Assembly (NCBI GenBank): GCA_900299325.1
Contig: OMJK01000054.1
Location: forward strand, 1-32,230
Length of the DNA stretch: 32,230 bases
Reading direction: 5' to 3'
Source: Nitrospiraceae bacterium
GTDB taxonomy: Bacteria; Nitrospirota; Nitrospiria; Nitrospirales; Nitrospiraceae
Positions 14,861 through 22,241 of the stretch are shown in pieces. Made by a program: the position numbers and the translations under genes. Below the pieces are notes generated by a model. It did no database searches and was not told where the DNA came from. It saw only the letters and a program-made list of their open reading frames with translations. Within the stretch, counting starts at the first letter, position 1, and every line of letters starts with the position of its first letter.

Positions 14861-16347
14861 TGCATCATCCGCTGAATAAGAAAGGTCGTTTGACCGGCGG
14901 TGAGCGTGAGAGGCGCCTCGCCGGCCTGACCGGAATGCCCCCCGATTCCAGCCGGTCGAACGGCGACATGATACTGCCCAGGCGTGACCCATGCCTGGGC
15001 CAGATGAATTTCATCCGGCAGGGTTTGCCAGCTGCGTTTATCTGCCTCTTCGGACGCGACCGCCAGACCCTTGGTAACTAATCCCACAGCGAGCCCGACC
15101 CAGGGTGCCGCATCTTTTCCGGCAGCCTGTTGCGCCCCGCGGGTCACCCCTTCGGCCAGCGCATACTTCGTCGCCGCCCGTGCGAGCGCTTTAACGGTGA
15201 TACCGGGAAGCCGCTCCGACAAACTCTGTTCGGCCAATGCCGTCACATTTTGCACTAATACCGAATGCACGGTCGTAGCGGGTCCGGCTTCGCTCGTCAG
15301 TGTCATCTGCTCCGACCCCACCTGCGTTTTCCGGAGTACCAGCCGGGGAAGCGCCACGCGGACGACCCGCCCGTTGAGTCCATAGAGAACGCTGTCCGAG
15401 ACCCGGTTCTGATGGCGATTCGACTGTGAGAGGCCACGATTGAGCAATACCAGTTGTACCGCATCCAGGCTGATCGGAAGATCGAGAAACTGATCCTCTT
15501 TATGAGGCGCCCGCCCATTATAACTGATCAACACGACGCGGGCGAGTTGCGGCTGCTCGGAAACCGGTGTCCAGGTCGTGTCGGGAAACGTCCGCCGGTA
15601 CTCCTCCAGTTCCGTCGTCAGATGCAGCGCGTCGGTCACACGAAGCAGATCGGAAGGCAGCGACGCCGGCACCGGCGTGTGCGCCCATCCCCGCATCGCC
15701 TCGTACGCTTCGTAGGCATTCCGATACGCGATGAACGCGTTGTTCGTGTCGCCGGCCGCTTCATAGAGAATTCCGGTGAGATAGCGGGCAAATCCGTCGG
15801 ACCGGTAGTTGTGCGCATCTTTGACCCGATCGGCGAGCACGTTCAACCGGTGATCGATCCGCCGGGCCTCGACCAGCGCCTCCTGAATCTGTCCCAGCGC
15901 CGCATAATTCAGCGCCTTGGCCACGCTGATCATGACATGCTCGTAGGCATCGCCTTCGTACGGTAGCGCATTGTCATTGGTCAGAAAGGCGGCGGTTTCG
16001 GTACGGATCGACTTGGTGTAGAGCCGGTCGACTTCTTCTTCCGCCTGCTCCAACACCGCGCTGCTCTGCTGATACCGTCCGGTCAGCTGCAGCGTCATGC
16101 CGCGATCCATGCCGTACAGCACCCGGTTTTTTGTCCCGTAGTCCTTCTCCGCCTGTTCAACGAGCGCGTCGGCCCGTGCAGGATCGCCCGAGACGAGACT
16201 CTGCTCAATGAGCCAGTACCGGTTGACCGATGGACCGCAGCCGGTCACCAGCCACAGGCCGGCGAACAGCAGCAGGGACGGGATGGGGGAACGAACGCTC
16301 CACCGCACAAAACCACCGCCGGCAAAGCGTGAGGGGAAAGAGCTCAA
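14857..16347 (-). CDS. TPR-type lipoprotein, COG3014-like (496 aa)
   Basis: A signal sequence with lipobox WLVTGC (Cys37) marks a lipoprotein. Residues ~45-235 are helical and repeat-like (ADALVEQAEKDYG, YEHVMISVAKALNYAALGQ, EALVEARRIDHRLN, YLTGILYEAAGDTNNAFIAY), resembling tetratricopeptide repeats. The C-terminal half is beta-rich and Gly-rich (VALPRLVLRKTQVGSEQMTL) with a glycine/alanine hydrophobic stretch (WVGLAVGLVTKGLAVASEEA). This architecture matches COG3014 proteins, which are found with LpoB- and LPP20-type genes. The frame opens at TTG 16347, 16 bp after lpoB; GTG 16308 (residue 14) is an equally likely start. The COG assignment is from memory. Confidence 0.75.
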   Translation of the reverse strand: MSSFPSRFAGGGFVRWSVRSPIPSLLLFAGLWLVTGCGPSVNRYWLIEQSLVSGDPARADALVEQAEKDYGTKNRVLYGMDRGMTLQLTGRYQQSSAVLEQAEEEVDRLYTKSIRTETAAFLTNDNALPYEGDAYEHVMISVAKALNYAALGQIQEALVEARRIDHRLNVLADRVKDAHNYRSDGFARYLTGILYEAAGDTNNAFIAYRNAYEAYEAMRGWAHTPVPASLPSDLLRVTDALHLTTELEEYRRTFPDTTWTPVSEQPQLARVVLISYNGRAPHKEDQFLDLPISLDAVQLVLLNRGLSQSNRHQNRVSDSVLYGLNGRVVRVALPRLVLRKTQVGSEQMTLTSEAGPATTVHSVLVQNVTALAEQSLSERLPGITVKALARAATKYALAEGVTRGAQQAAGKDAAPWVGLAVGLVTKGLAVASEEADKRSWQTLPDEIHLAQAWVTPGQYHVAVRPAGIGGHSGQAGEAPLTLTAGQTTFLIQRMMQ

Positions 16348-16362
16348 CGACGTCGACAGCGC

Positions 16363-16974
16363 CTAGAACACCGATCGCTTCTTCTCAACGATCTTCTTGA
16401 TTTTCTTCTGACCGAACCAGACCTTCACATTATTTTCCAGGTCGACCATTTCCAGATCGATCTGGTAGAACACCGCTTTCGTGTTGTCCGCTTCATCGAG
16501 AATGGTCGAAATGTTGCCTTTGAGAATGTAGTCGGCGCCGATCTCTTTTCCCGGCGCCTTTTGCGTGCCTTCGAGCGCATGTACGGCCTGCTCCTTGCGC
16601 TCGTCGCGAATTTCCTCGCGCTCGCCCTTATTCGCCACGAACGTGACCTTCTGTGAGTTCGTCAGTTCGCGCTGCAAATCCGTGACGAACGTTTGGACGT
16701 TGATGTGCTCGTGACTGCGATTGAGGATCGTCCCGACGACCACCACCGGCTGGCGCTTGTTGGCTTGCGTAAAGTTGCCGAGCCAGGGATAGCCCAGCGA
16801 TTCCTTCACCATGGTCTCCGCGACCATGCGGGAATCGGTATCGTTCCACCGGCCACTCAGATCTGTGACGACACCGGCATCGACACGCGTCACTTTCGTT
16901 TCGCTGGCACAGCCGGCCAGCACCACGACGGCCACCGCCACACATAGGCCCCGTCGACGATTCATTGTATCCAC
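16363..16974 (-). CDS. LpoB-like lipoprotein (penicillin-binding protein activator family)
   Basis: The lipobox VVLAGC (Cys22 from the GTG start) predicts a lipoprotein. The mature part matches the LpoB/COG3417 pattern: DLSGRWNDTDSRMVAETMV, the conserved PVVVVGTILNRSHEHINVQT, a helix ending ELTNSQKVTFVANKGEREE, GADYILKGNISTILDE and YQIDLEMVDLENNVKVWFGQ. In E. coli LpoB stimulates the glycan polymerase PBP1b from the outer membrane; here no penicillin-binding protein gene is nearby, so the target is unknown. GTG 16974 is preferred because GGAGG lies 6 nt upstream; ATG 16965 is possible. It is the second gene of the four-gene lipoprotein operon. Confidence 0.85.
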   Translation of the reverse strand: MDTMNRRRGLCVAVAVVVLAGCASETKVTRVDAGVVTDLSGRWNDTDSRMVAETMVKESLGYPWLGNFTQANKRQPVVVVGTILNRSHEHINVQTFVTDLQRELTNSQKVTFVANKGEREEIRDERKEQAVHALEGTQKAPGKEIGADYILKGNISTILDEADNTKAVFYQIDLEMVDLENNVKVWFGQKKIKKIVEKKRSVF

Positions 16975-17016
16975 GCGATGCCTCCGCGACACCAACCGAC
17001 CACTGCTCGGCGGCCG

Positions 17017-17583
17017 TTACTTGGTCGCCCGCTTGTCCTCTTCCTTCTCCAGCCGATCGAACAACCGGTCCGCGTTCTTCCGGACAAAATCCCGCACTTC
17101 TTTGTTGAGTTCTTTGGCCTGTTCCAGATTGTTCTTCATCTCTTCGAGGTTGAGCTTGGCCAACACATAGTAGGTGTTCGTCTTGGAATCCTTGTAGCGG
17201 TCGATCGGACGGACGCCGCTCAACGTCGCCGTCGTCACGGTCTTGATGGCCCGCTCGACGTTCTGTTCTTCCGTGTTCTTGGTGAAATCGCCCGCCGTCG
17301 TGGAGGCCGCGTAATCGCGCATCAGGTAGCCGGTGTAGGTCTCAAAGGTCTTGGCGATTTCAGCGCGGGCACGGTTTTCCGCCGTGTCCCAGGCCAGCGG
17401 CTCGTTGCGGACGCCGATCACCGACCCAATGCCGTAGAACGCTTTGCTGTCCTTGTCGTTGAAGGCGCCGGATCCTTTATCCACCCATTTCGGAGGACCG
17501 CCGCACGCGGCGAGTCCGATCAAGAGAACGACGGCGAGACTCTGGCCGGCCAATCTCGTGAAATGTGCCTGCGACTTGCCCAT
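17017..17583 (-). CDS. LPP20-family lipoprotein (188 aa)
   Basis: The signal peptide ends in lipobox LIGLAAC (Cys27). The mature part starts GGPPKWVDKGSGAF and contains AFYGIGSVIGVRNEPLAWDTAENRARAEIAKTF (pattern split here), the LPP20 hallmark. It then has TTATLSGVRPIDRYKD and a highly charged helical tail (LEEMKNNLEQAKELNKEVRD). It has the layout of small outer-membrane lipoproteins. A strong ribosome site (AAGGAGG) precedes the ATG, and a sigma-70 promoter lies about 70-95 bp upstream, making this the first gene of the operon LPP20 - LpoB - COG3014 - LPP20-like. Confidence 0.85.
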   Translation of the reverse strand: MGKSQAHFTRLAGQSLAVVLLIGLAACGGPPKWVDKGSGAFNDKDSKAFYGIGSVIGVRNEPLAWDTAENRARAEIAKTFETYTGYLMRDYAASTTAGDFTKNTEEQNVERAIKTVTTATLSGVRPIDRYKDSKTNTYYVLAKLNLEEMKNNLEQAKELNKEVRDFVRKNADRLFDRLEKEEDKRATK

Positions 17584-17649
17584 GTGGATCCTCCTTCTAA
17601 AAATGTGACACGGTGTCGGTGAAACAGAGTCGAGAAATCGAATGAATTC

Positions 17650-17678
17650 ATGCTAGCATGCGACCTCCGTCCAGTCAA
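17650..17678 (-). promoter_or_regulatory. Promoter of the lipoprotein operon, with palindrome on the -10
   Basis: On the minus strand TTGACT (17678-17673) and TAGCAT (17655-17650) are 17 bp apart. CATGCTAGCATG, a perfect 12-bp palindrome at 17649-17660, overlaps the -10 box and could be a repressor site. Confidence 0.5.
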
Positions 17679-17773
17679 CGCAACGGCGCACATAACAAGC
17701 GGAGAACATGAGAGAATTCTCATCAACTCACCGGTCGGATGAACATTTTTTAACATAGGCAGGAGGACTCGCT

Positions 17774-17944
17774 GTGGCAGATGTACAAATTCATGACGGA
17801 ATCATCAAGATTGCGGAGCTGGAGGTGCAGGATCCGAAAGCCGCCGCAGTATTGGCGGCCTATCCGCAAGTCCGCTGGGCGGAAATCACCCGGCGTGCGG
17901 TGAAAATCGGCCTGGGCTATTTAAAGGGTGGCGAAAAAGACTAG
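17774..17944 (+). CDS. Small protein (56 aa), possibly ribbon-helix-helix-like
   Basis: A GTG start with AGGAGG 7 nt upstream opens a 56-codon frame. The product begins MADVQIHDGIIKIAELEVQD, continues with helical AAAVLAAYPQVRWAEITRRA and ends VKIGLGYLKGGEKD. The WAEITRRAVKIGLGYL segment resembles the second helix of ribbon-helix-helix DNA-binding proteins, but the rest is too short to decide. It lies between the lipoprotein operon and the caspase-like gene, on the opposite strand to both. Its TAG overlaps the end of the caspase-like gene by 4 bp. Strong initiation signals make it a likely real gene. Confidence 0.7.
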   Translation: MADVQIHDGIIKIAELEVQDPKAAAVLAAYPQVRWAEITRRAVKIGLGYLKGGEKD

Positions 17945-19320
17945 CGGGAGGGTTTGGCCGCTCTGTCGGCCTGCTCGACAGCCGACCGTGCGCGGTTCTG
18001 AGTCCCGCCGAGTTCCAGATAGCGGCGGAACGCCTCGACCGATTTCGCCTGGTTGTTGAGATGATCCGCATACAGCGTCCCCAGCGAGTAATACACGTCC
18101 GCATACCCGGCATTGACCTTCAAGGCCTGGAGCATCGCCTGCTCGGCCTCGGCAAACCGGCCGCGTTTCTCTTCGATTAACCCCAGCGTGTAATACGAAT
18201 CCGGGTTCTCGGGCGCATATTTGACGGCCAACTGCCCCGTTGCAAACGCATCGTCGAGATTCGGCAACACTTCCAACCGGACATAGCTCTTCAGCACATA
18301 CACGTCGCCGAACGAGGGATCGTACTCGATGGCCCGATTCAGGCGCTCCAGGGCTTCGTCCGCCGCTTTGCCTTCCTGCAACAGGGTAAACGCGGCTTCA
18401 TACTGCGCCTTAGCGGCTTTACGCCGCTCTTCGGGCGTCTGTGGACCGCTCCCGAGCACAAAGGCGGCCTTCCGCCCTTCCACCAATACCGTATCCCCGT
18501 CACCGTCGATGCGCAGGCTCACCGGATGCTGACGGCTCTTGGAGGCCGCCTCCACTTGCTGGGTCACATAGATGCCCAGTTCTGCCGCCATCAGCCATCC
18601 GTTTTTATTCAGATCGGCGTCGCCCTTGAGTCCGGCCATCAAGGACCGCACAAACAGGCTTTTCCCGTCGACACGAACCGACAGTTCACCCTTGTCCGCC
18701 GCGCTGATCACTTGCACCGCGCGCCGCTCTGTGTCGTCTTCCGGAACCTGCCGGCCTTCCAGCGAGAGTTGCTGCGGTGCCGTCAATTCCCACCCCCGCA
18801 CCGGCGCATCGAACAACAACAGCGCATGTTTGGAGGCCGACCGGCGGGTGAATTCTTTCAACTCGTCCAACGTCACTGATTTGGCAACATTATTCACCTG
18901 CGCATCCCACGGCACGAGATAGCCCAGGTCTCTGCCCTGCTCGTCTTTGGTCGTACCGGCATGTCCGACATAAAAAATGACCAGACGATCCATCCGGCCG
19001 ACCTTGCGCGGAAGAAATTCCTTGAGCACCTGTTGCAGACGACGGTAACTCGCGTCTTTATCGTAGACTTCCAGCACCTCGTCGAACCCCAACTGCCGGA
19101 ACGTCTGCGCCATCGCTTTCGCATCATCGACAGCGCCGGGGATCGGCGGCGCAAGCAGGTAGTTTTCAATGCCGATCACCACCGCCCAGGACTTGTAGTA
19201 CAGCCCTTCAGGCTTGCCCAGTTGCGCATGAGCGGGCGAGACAAGCGCATCGAGCAGGAGAAGAAGAACCGCCCCGGCGAGTGTCATAGAAAGGGATCGG
19301 CGATAGGAAAATGTCTTCAT
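17941..19320 (-). CDS. Exported caspase-like (C14) domain + TPR protein, catalytic Cys lost
   Basis: A signal peptide (residues ~10-32, LLLLLDALVSPAHA) exports the protein. Residues ~42-280 have the caspase/metacaspase fold: WAVVIGIENY, DDAKAMAQTFRQLGF, RLVIFYVGHAGTTKD with His120, YLVPWDA, LDELKEFTR and ALLLFDAPVRG. In active members the last motif is DACYSG-like; here Pro173 replaces Cys, so protease activity is not expected. Residues ~305-450 are tetratricopeptide repeats (DSYYTLGLIEEKRGRFAEAE, ADVYYSLGTLYADHLNN). It reads as a periplasmic scaffold or sensor. It ends at the 56-aa gene and lies upstream of the lipoprotein operon in the same direction. It has no strong ribosome site. Confidence 0.82.
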   Translation of the reverse strand: MKTFSYRRSLSMTLAGAVLLLLLDALVSPAHAQLGKPEGLYYKSWAVVIGIENYLLAPPIPGAVDDAKAMAQTFRQLGFDEVLEVYDKDASYRRLQQVLKEFLPRKVGRMDRLVIFYVGHAGTTKDEQGRDLGYLVPWDAQVNNVAKSVTLDELKEFTRRSASKHALLLFDAPVRGWELTAPQQLSLEGRQVPEDDTERRAVQVISAADKGELSVRVDGKSLFVRSLMAGLKGDADLNKNGWLMAAELGIYVTQQVEAASKSRQHPVSLRIDGDGDTVLVEGRKAAFVLGSGPQTPEERRKAAKAQYEAAFTLLQEGKAADEALERLNRAIEYDPSFGDVYVLKSYVRLEVLPNLDDAFATGQLAVKYAPENPDSYYTLGLIEEKRGRFAEAEQAMLQALKVNAGYADVYYSLGTLYADHLNNQAKSVEAFRRYLELGGTQNRARSAVEQADRAAKPSR

Positions 19321-19333
19321 GCGGCTTCGAGCC

Positions 19334-19363
19334 AGCCTACCCCTGCGTTGTCGCGACTGTCAA
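19334..19363 (-). promoter_or_regulatory. Candidate promoter of the caspase-like gene
   Basis: On the minus strand a perfect TTGACA (19363-19358) is followed after 18 bp by TAGGCT (19339-19334), a weak -10. The leader would be only about 7 nt, fitting the missing ribosome site. Confidence 0.4.
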
Positions 19364-19413
19364 GAAAGCCGGTACGGTGCTGGAGTCCTCGTTCGCTTCG
19401 TGCAAAAGCCTGC

Positions 19414-19443
19414 TTGCAGGGATGACGCCCCCTTCTCCATAAT
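19414..19443 (+). promoter_or_regulatory. Candidate promoter of acs
   Basis: TTGCAG (19414-19419) and CATAAT (19438-19443, 5 of 6 consensus) are 18 bp apart, giving a leader of about 37 nt. It is back-to-back with the promoter of the caspase-like gene. Confidence 0.4.
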
Positions 19444-19487
19444 GAGACGCATCGAGCCCGTGACCTTGCGTAAGGAGGAGCCCTGGT

Positions 19488-21377
19488 ATGGGGGAAAAAA
19501 TCGACACCCTCTTGAAGGAAAGCCGGACTTACCACCCGACGGCCAAAACCAAATCGGACGCGTACATCAAGGACTACGAAACCGACTACAAACGTTCCAT
19601 CGCCGACCCCGAAGGATTCTGGAGCACCATGGCGAAGGAACTGGACTGGTATTCGCCCTGGAACAAGGTACTGGAATGGAACTACCCCTGGGCCAAATGG
19701 TTCGTCGGCGCCACCTGCAATATCTCCCATAACTGCCTCGACCGCCACGTCGCCACCTGGCGCAAGAACAAGGTCGCGCTCATCTGGGTCGGCGAGAACG
19801 ATCAGGAGCGCGTATTCACCTACGGCGAGCTCTACCGGCAGGTGAACCGCTGCGCGAACGCGCTCAAAAAACTCGGCCTGGCGAAGGGCGACCGTGTCAC
19901 CATTTATCTCCCGAAAATTCCCGAGCAGGTCGTGGCCATGCTGGCCTGCGCGCGGCTGGGGCTGATTCACAGTGTCGTCTATTCCGGATTCAGTGCGCCG
20001 GCCCTGGCCAGTCGTATCAACGATGCCGAAGCGAAGCTCGTCATCACGGCCGACGTCGGATTCGATCGCGGCAAAGTCCTCAACTTAAAACCGGTGGTGG
20101 ATGACGCACTCAAGGCCTGCCCGACCGTGGCGCACGTCGTTGTCGTCCGCCGGCAGACTCCGGGCATCGCGCTGGCCGCGCCGAAAGAACTCGACTGGAA
20201 CGAGTGGGTGAAACACGAGCCTGCGGTGTGCCCCGCTGAACAACTGGATGCGGAAACGCCGCTCTATATCCTCTATACCTCCGGCACAACCGGTAAGCCG
20301 AAAGGCGTTGTCCATGTTCACGGCGGTTACATGGTCGGCACGTACACCACCACCAAATATGTGTTCGATCTGAAGGACGACGACGTTTATTTCTGCGTCG
20401 CCGATCCGGGATGGGTCACCGGACACAGTTACATCGTGTACGGCCCGCTGTTGAACGGCGCCACAATTCTCACCGCCGAAGGCAAACCGGACTATCCGAA
20501 TCCGGGCCGCTGGTGGGACTTGATCGCACGGTACGGCGTGTCGATCTTCTACACCACCCCGACGGCCATCCGCCTTCTGATGCGCTACGGCGAGGACTGG
20601 CCGAAGAAATACGACCTCTCCACCTTGCGCATCCTGGGGAGTGTCGGCGAACCGATCAACCCCGAAGCCTGGGAATGGTTCCACCGCGCCGCAGGCGGCG
20701 ACAAACCCATCATGGATACCTGGTGGCAGACGGAGACCGGCTCGATTCTCATCACACCCCTTCCGACGGTGCCGCTCAAACCGGGCTCCGCGACCAGGCC
20801 GTTCCTCGGCATCGAAGCCGACGTGGTCGACCGCGAGGGCAACAGCCTGCCCGCGAACGCCGGCGGCTTCGCCGTGATCAAGAAACCCTGGCCCTCGATG
20901 ATGCGCACCATCTATAAGGACCCGGAACGCTACAAGACCTACTGGAATACGATTCCGAACTGCTACACCGCGGGCGACGTGTGCCACAAGGACGCCGACG
21001 GTTACATGTGGTTCATGGGCCGCGCGGACGACGTGATCAAAGTCGCCGGCAACCGCCTCGGCACCGCCGAAGTGGAAAGCGCACTCGTCAGCCATCATGC
21101 TGTCGCGGAGGCGGCGGTCATCGGCAAACCGCACAAGACCGTCGGCGAGTCGATCAAAGCCTTCATCATTCTCAAGCAGGGCGAGAAGGACTCTCCGGAG
21201 CTCATCCATTCGATCAAGGAACAGGTCCAGAAAGAATTGGGGAAGATCGCTGTACCGGCGGAAATCGACATTGTGTCGTCCCTTCCCAAAACCCGTTCCG
21301 GCAAGATCATGCGGCGGGTGCTCAAAGCCAAAGAACTGGGACAGGATCCGGGCGACATTTCAACGATCGAGGAGTAG
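19488..21377 (+). CDS. acs: Acetyl-CoA synthetase (AMP-forming)
   Basis: It activates acetate to acetyl-CoA through acetyl-adenylate. The N-terminal region has the ACAS_N pattern (YIKDYETDYKRSIADPEGFW, NISHNCLDRH). The adenylation domain shows P-loop-like YTSGTTGKPKG (about 263-273) and DTWWQTETG. The C-terminal domain has GRADDVIKVAGNRLGTAEVE and PKTRSGKIMRR, whose Lys606 is the catalytic lysine that is commonly controlled by acetylation. 629 residues is close to the usual 650. AAGGAGGAG precedes the ATG. It is followed by the TIG-domain gene, 50 bp on, in the same direction. A propionyl-CoA synthetase role cannot be fully excluded. Confidence 0.93.
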   Translation: MGEKIDTLLKESRTYHPTAKTKSDAYIKDYETDYKRSIADPEGFWSTMAKELDWYSPWNKVLEWNYPWAKWFVGATCNISHNCLDRHVATWRKNKVALIWVGENDQERVFTYGELYRQVNRCANALKKLGLAKGDRVTIYLPKIPEQVVAMLACARLGLIHSVVYSGFSAPALASRINDAEAKLVITADVGFDRGKVLNLKPVVDDALKACPTVAHVVVVRRQTPGIALAAPKELDWNEWVKHEPAVCPAEQLDAETPLYILYTSGTTGKPKGVVHVHGGYMVGTYTTTKYVFDLKDDDVYFCVADPGWVTGHSYIVYGPLLNGATILTAEGKPDYPNPGRWWDLIARYGVSIFYTTPTAIRLLMRYGEDWPKKYDLSTLRILGSVGEPINPEAWEWFHRAAGGDKPIMDTWWQTETGSILITPLPTVPLKPGSATRPFLGIEADVVDREGNSLPANAGGFAVIKKPWPSMMRTIYKDPERYKTYWNTIPNCYTAGDVCHKDADGYMWFMGRADDVIKVAGNRLGTAEVESALVSHHAVAEAAVIGKPHKTVGESIKAFIILKQGEKDSPELIHSIKEQVQKELGKIAVPAEIDIVSSLPKTRSGKIMRRVLKAKELGQDPGDISTIEE

Positions 21378-21427
21378 CACGCACCACACATCCGATGCAG
21401 GTTACGGCCTGCGCGAAGGAGGCTGGT

Positions 21428-21889
21428 ATGGTGACGCATCTCCGCTCGACAGGACACGTCTTCATCGGTGTGCTTGCAATTGTTCTGACAGGAATTCATC
21501 CGCCAGACTCGTTGGCAGCCGATACAACTGCCCCCGCCCAGAAACCGAAAGCGCAGGCTGAGGCTAAAGCGAAAACCGGCAAAGCAAAATCGCAGACAAC
21601 AGAACCAGCGGGTAAAACAAAAGCCTGCTTCGGAGTGGCGCCGAAAATCGAGAAGGTCAGCCCCGACGAAGGCAAAGCCGGCGATAAGGTCACGATCACG
21701 GGAACGAACTTCGGCACAGCCGAATGCCTCCGCAGCGTCTCATTCGGTCCCGGTCACAGCGCCACATTCACCATGGAAAGCGCGACCAAGATCAGTGCGA
21801 CGGTTCCCAGCGGCGGACGCAAAGGCCTGGCGATTTTGACGGTGACGACCGCTTCCGGCGAAGATTCGAAACCGTTTCTGGTGAAGTAA
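21428..21889 (+). CDS. Exported IPT/TIG-domain protein (153 aa)
   Basis: The signal peptide (FIGVLAIVLTGIHPPDSLAA) is followed by a Lys/Ala-rich flexible segment (residues ~35-68). A single IPT/TIG immunoglobulin-like domain (~72-153) follows with the typical PKIEKVSPDEGKAGDKVTIT, GTNFG, ATKISATVPSGG and a closing LTVTTASGEDSKPFLVK. Cys66 and Cys100 are near the two ends of the first strands and may form a disulfide. TIG domains usually mediate cell-surface or extracellular binding. GAAGGAGG sits 6 nt before the ATG. It lies 50 bp after acs and before a strong terminator, so the two may share an mRNA although no functional link is obvious. Confidence 0.8.
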   Translation: MVTHLRSTGHVFIGVLAIVLTGIHPPDSLAADTTAPAQKPKAQAEAKAKTGKAKSQTTEPAGKTKACFGVAPKIEKVSPDEGKAGDKVTITGTNFGTAECLRSVSFGPGHSATFTMESATKISATVPSGGRKGLAILTVTTASGEDSKPFLVK

Positions 21890-21906
21890 GCCGCACGTTT
21901 CTCAAA

Positions 21907-21943
21907 CGGACAGGACGATTCGGTTGTCGCATCGTCCTGTCCG
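21907..21943 (+). terminator. Strong stem-loop after the TIG-domain gene
   Basis: CGGACAGGACGAT (21907-21919) pairs perfectly over 13 bp with ATCGTCCTGTCCG (21931-21943), 17 bp after the stop. The following CCAGTTTAG is only a weak T-tract. Confidence 0.7.
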
Positions 21944-22241
21944 CCAGTTTAGTACTCCTTCGCATCTCAATCCGACGCCAATTCAAGTCGTTGATTTTTC
22001 GTTCGTCCGCCAGTCCGTTTGTGAGCAGGCCGGCCGCAATTATTGCCTGTTTTACCTCAACCGGCCGGCCATAATTAGCACGATCCAGGCCAGCCTAACC
22101 TCTTGTAGAAACGAGGGGGCATACCCCTTGCTCCGTTAAGCGGCCAGTGACAGTAGCGTCCCGTTCGCCCCGGCTGACACCGCGGCACAGACGTAGGCGG
22201 TGGCACCGGCGAATGCAGCACCATCAAAGGAGGATACTGTT
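21944..22241 (+). other. Gene-free stretch with several stem-loops, leader of the beta-roll gene
   Basis: No ORF is convincing here. GGCCGGCC occurs at 22028-22035 and 22063-22070 and could pair, GCAAT-T-ATTGC lies at 22035-22045, and AGGGG/CCCCT (22114-22118 with 22124-22128) forms a tight hairpin. The last ~130 nt are GC-rich and could be a structured 5' leader. I do not recognise a known riboswitch. Confidence 0.4.

Noticed and set aside
13742-14992. Longer start of the LPP20-like lipoprotein gene at 14992
   Set aside because: It would run deep into the COG3014 gene and put 44 Arg/Ser-rich residues before the lipoprotein signal; ATG 14860 gives the ATGA overlap and a proper signal.
22199-22216. 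Sigma-54-like site TGGCAC...TGCA before the beta-roll gene
   Set aside because: The GG-to-GC distance is one base too long for the -24/-12 pattern and the site is too close to the ribosome site.
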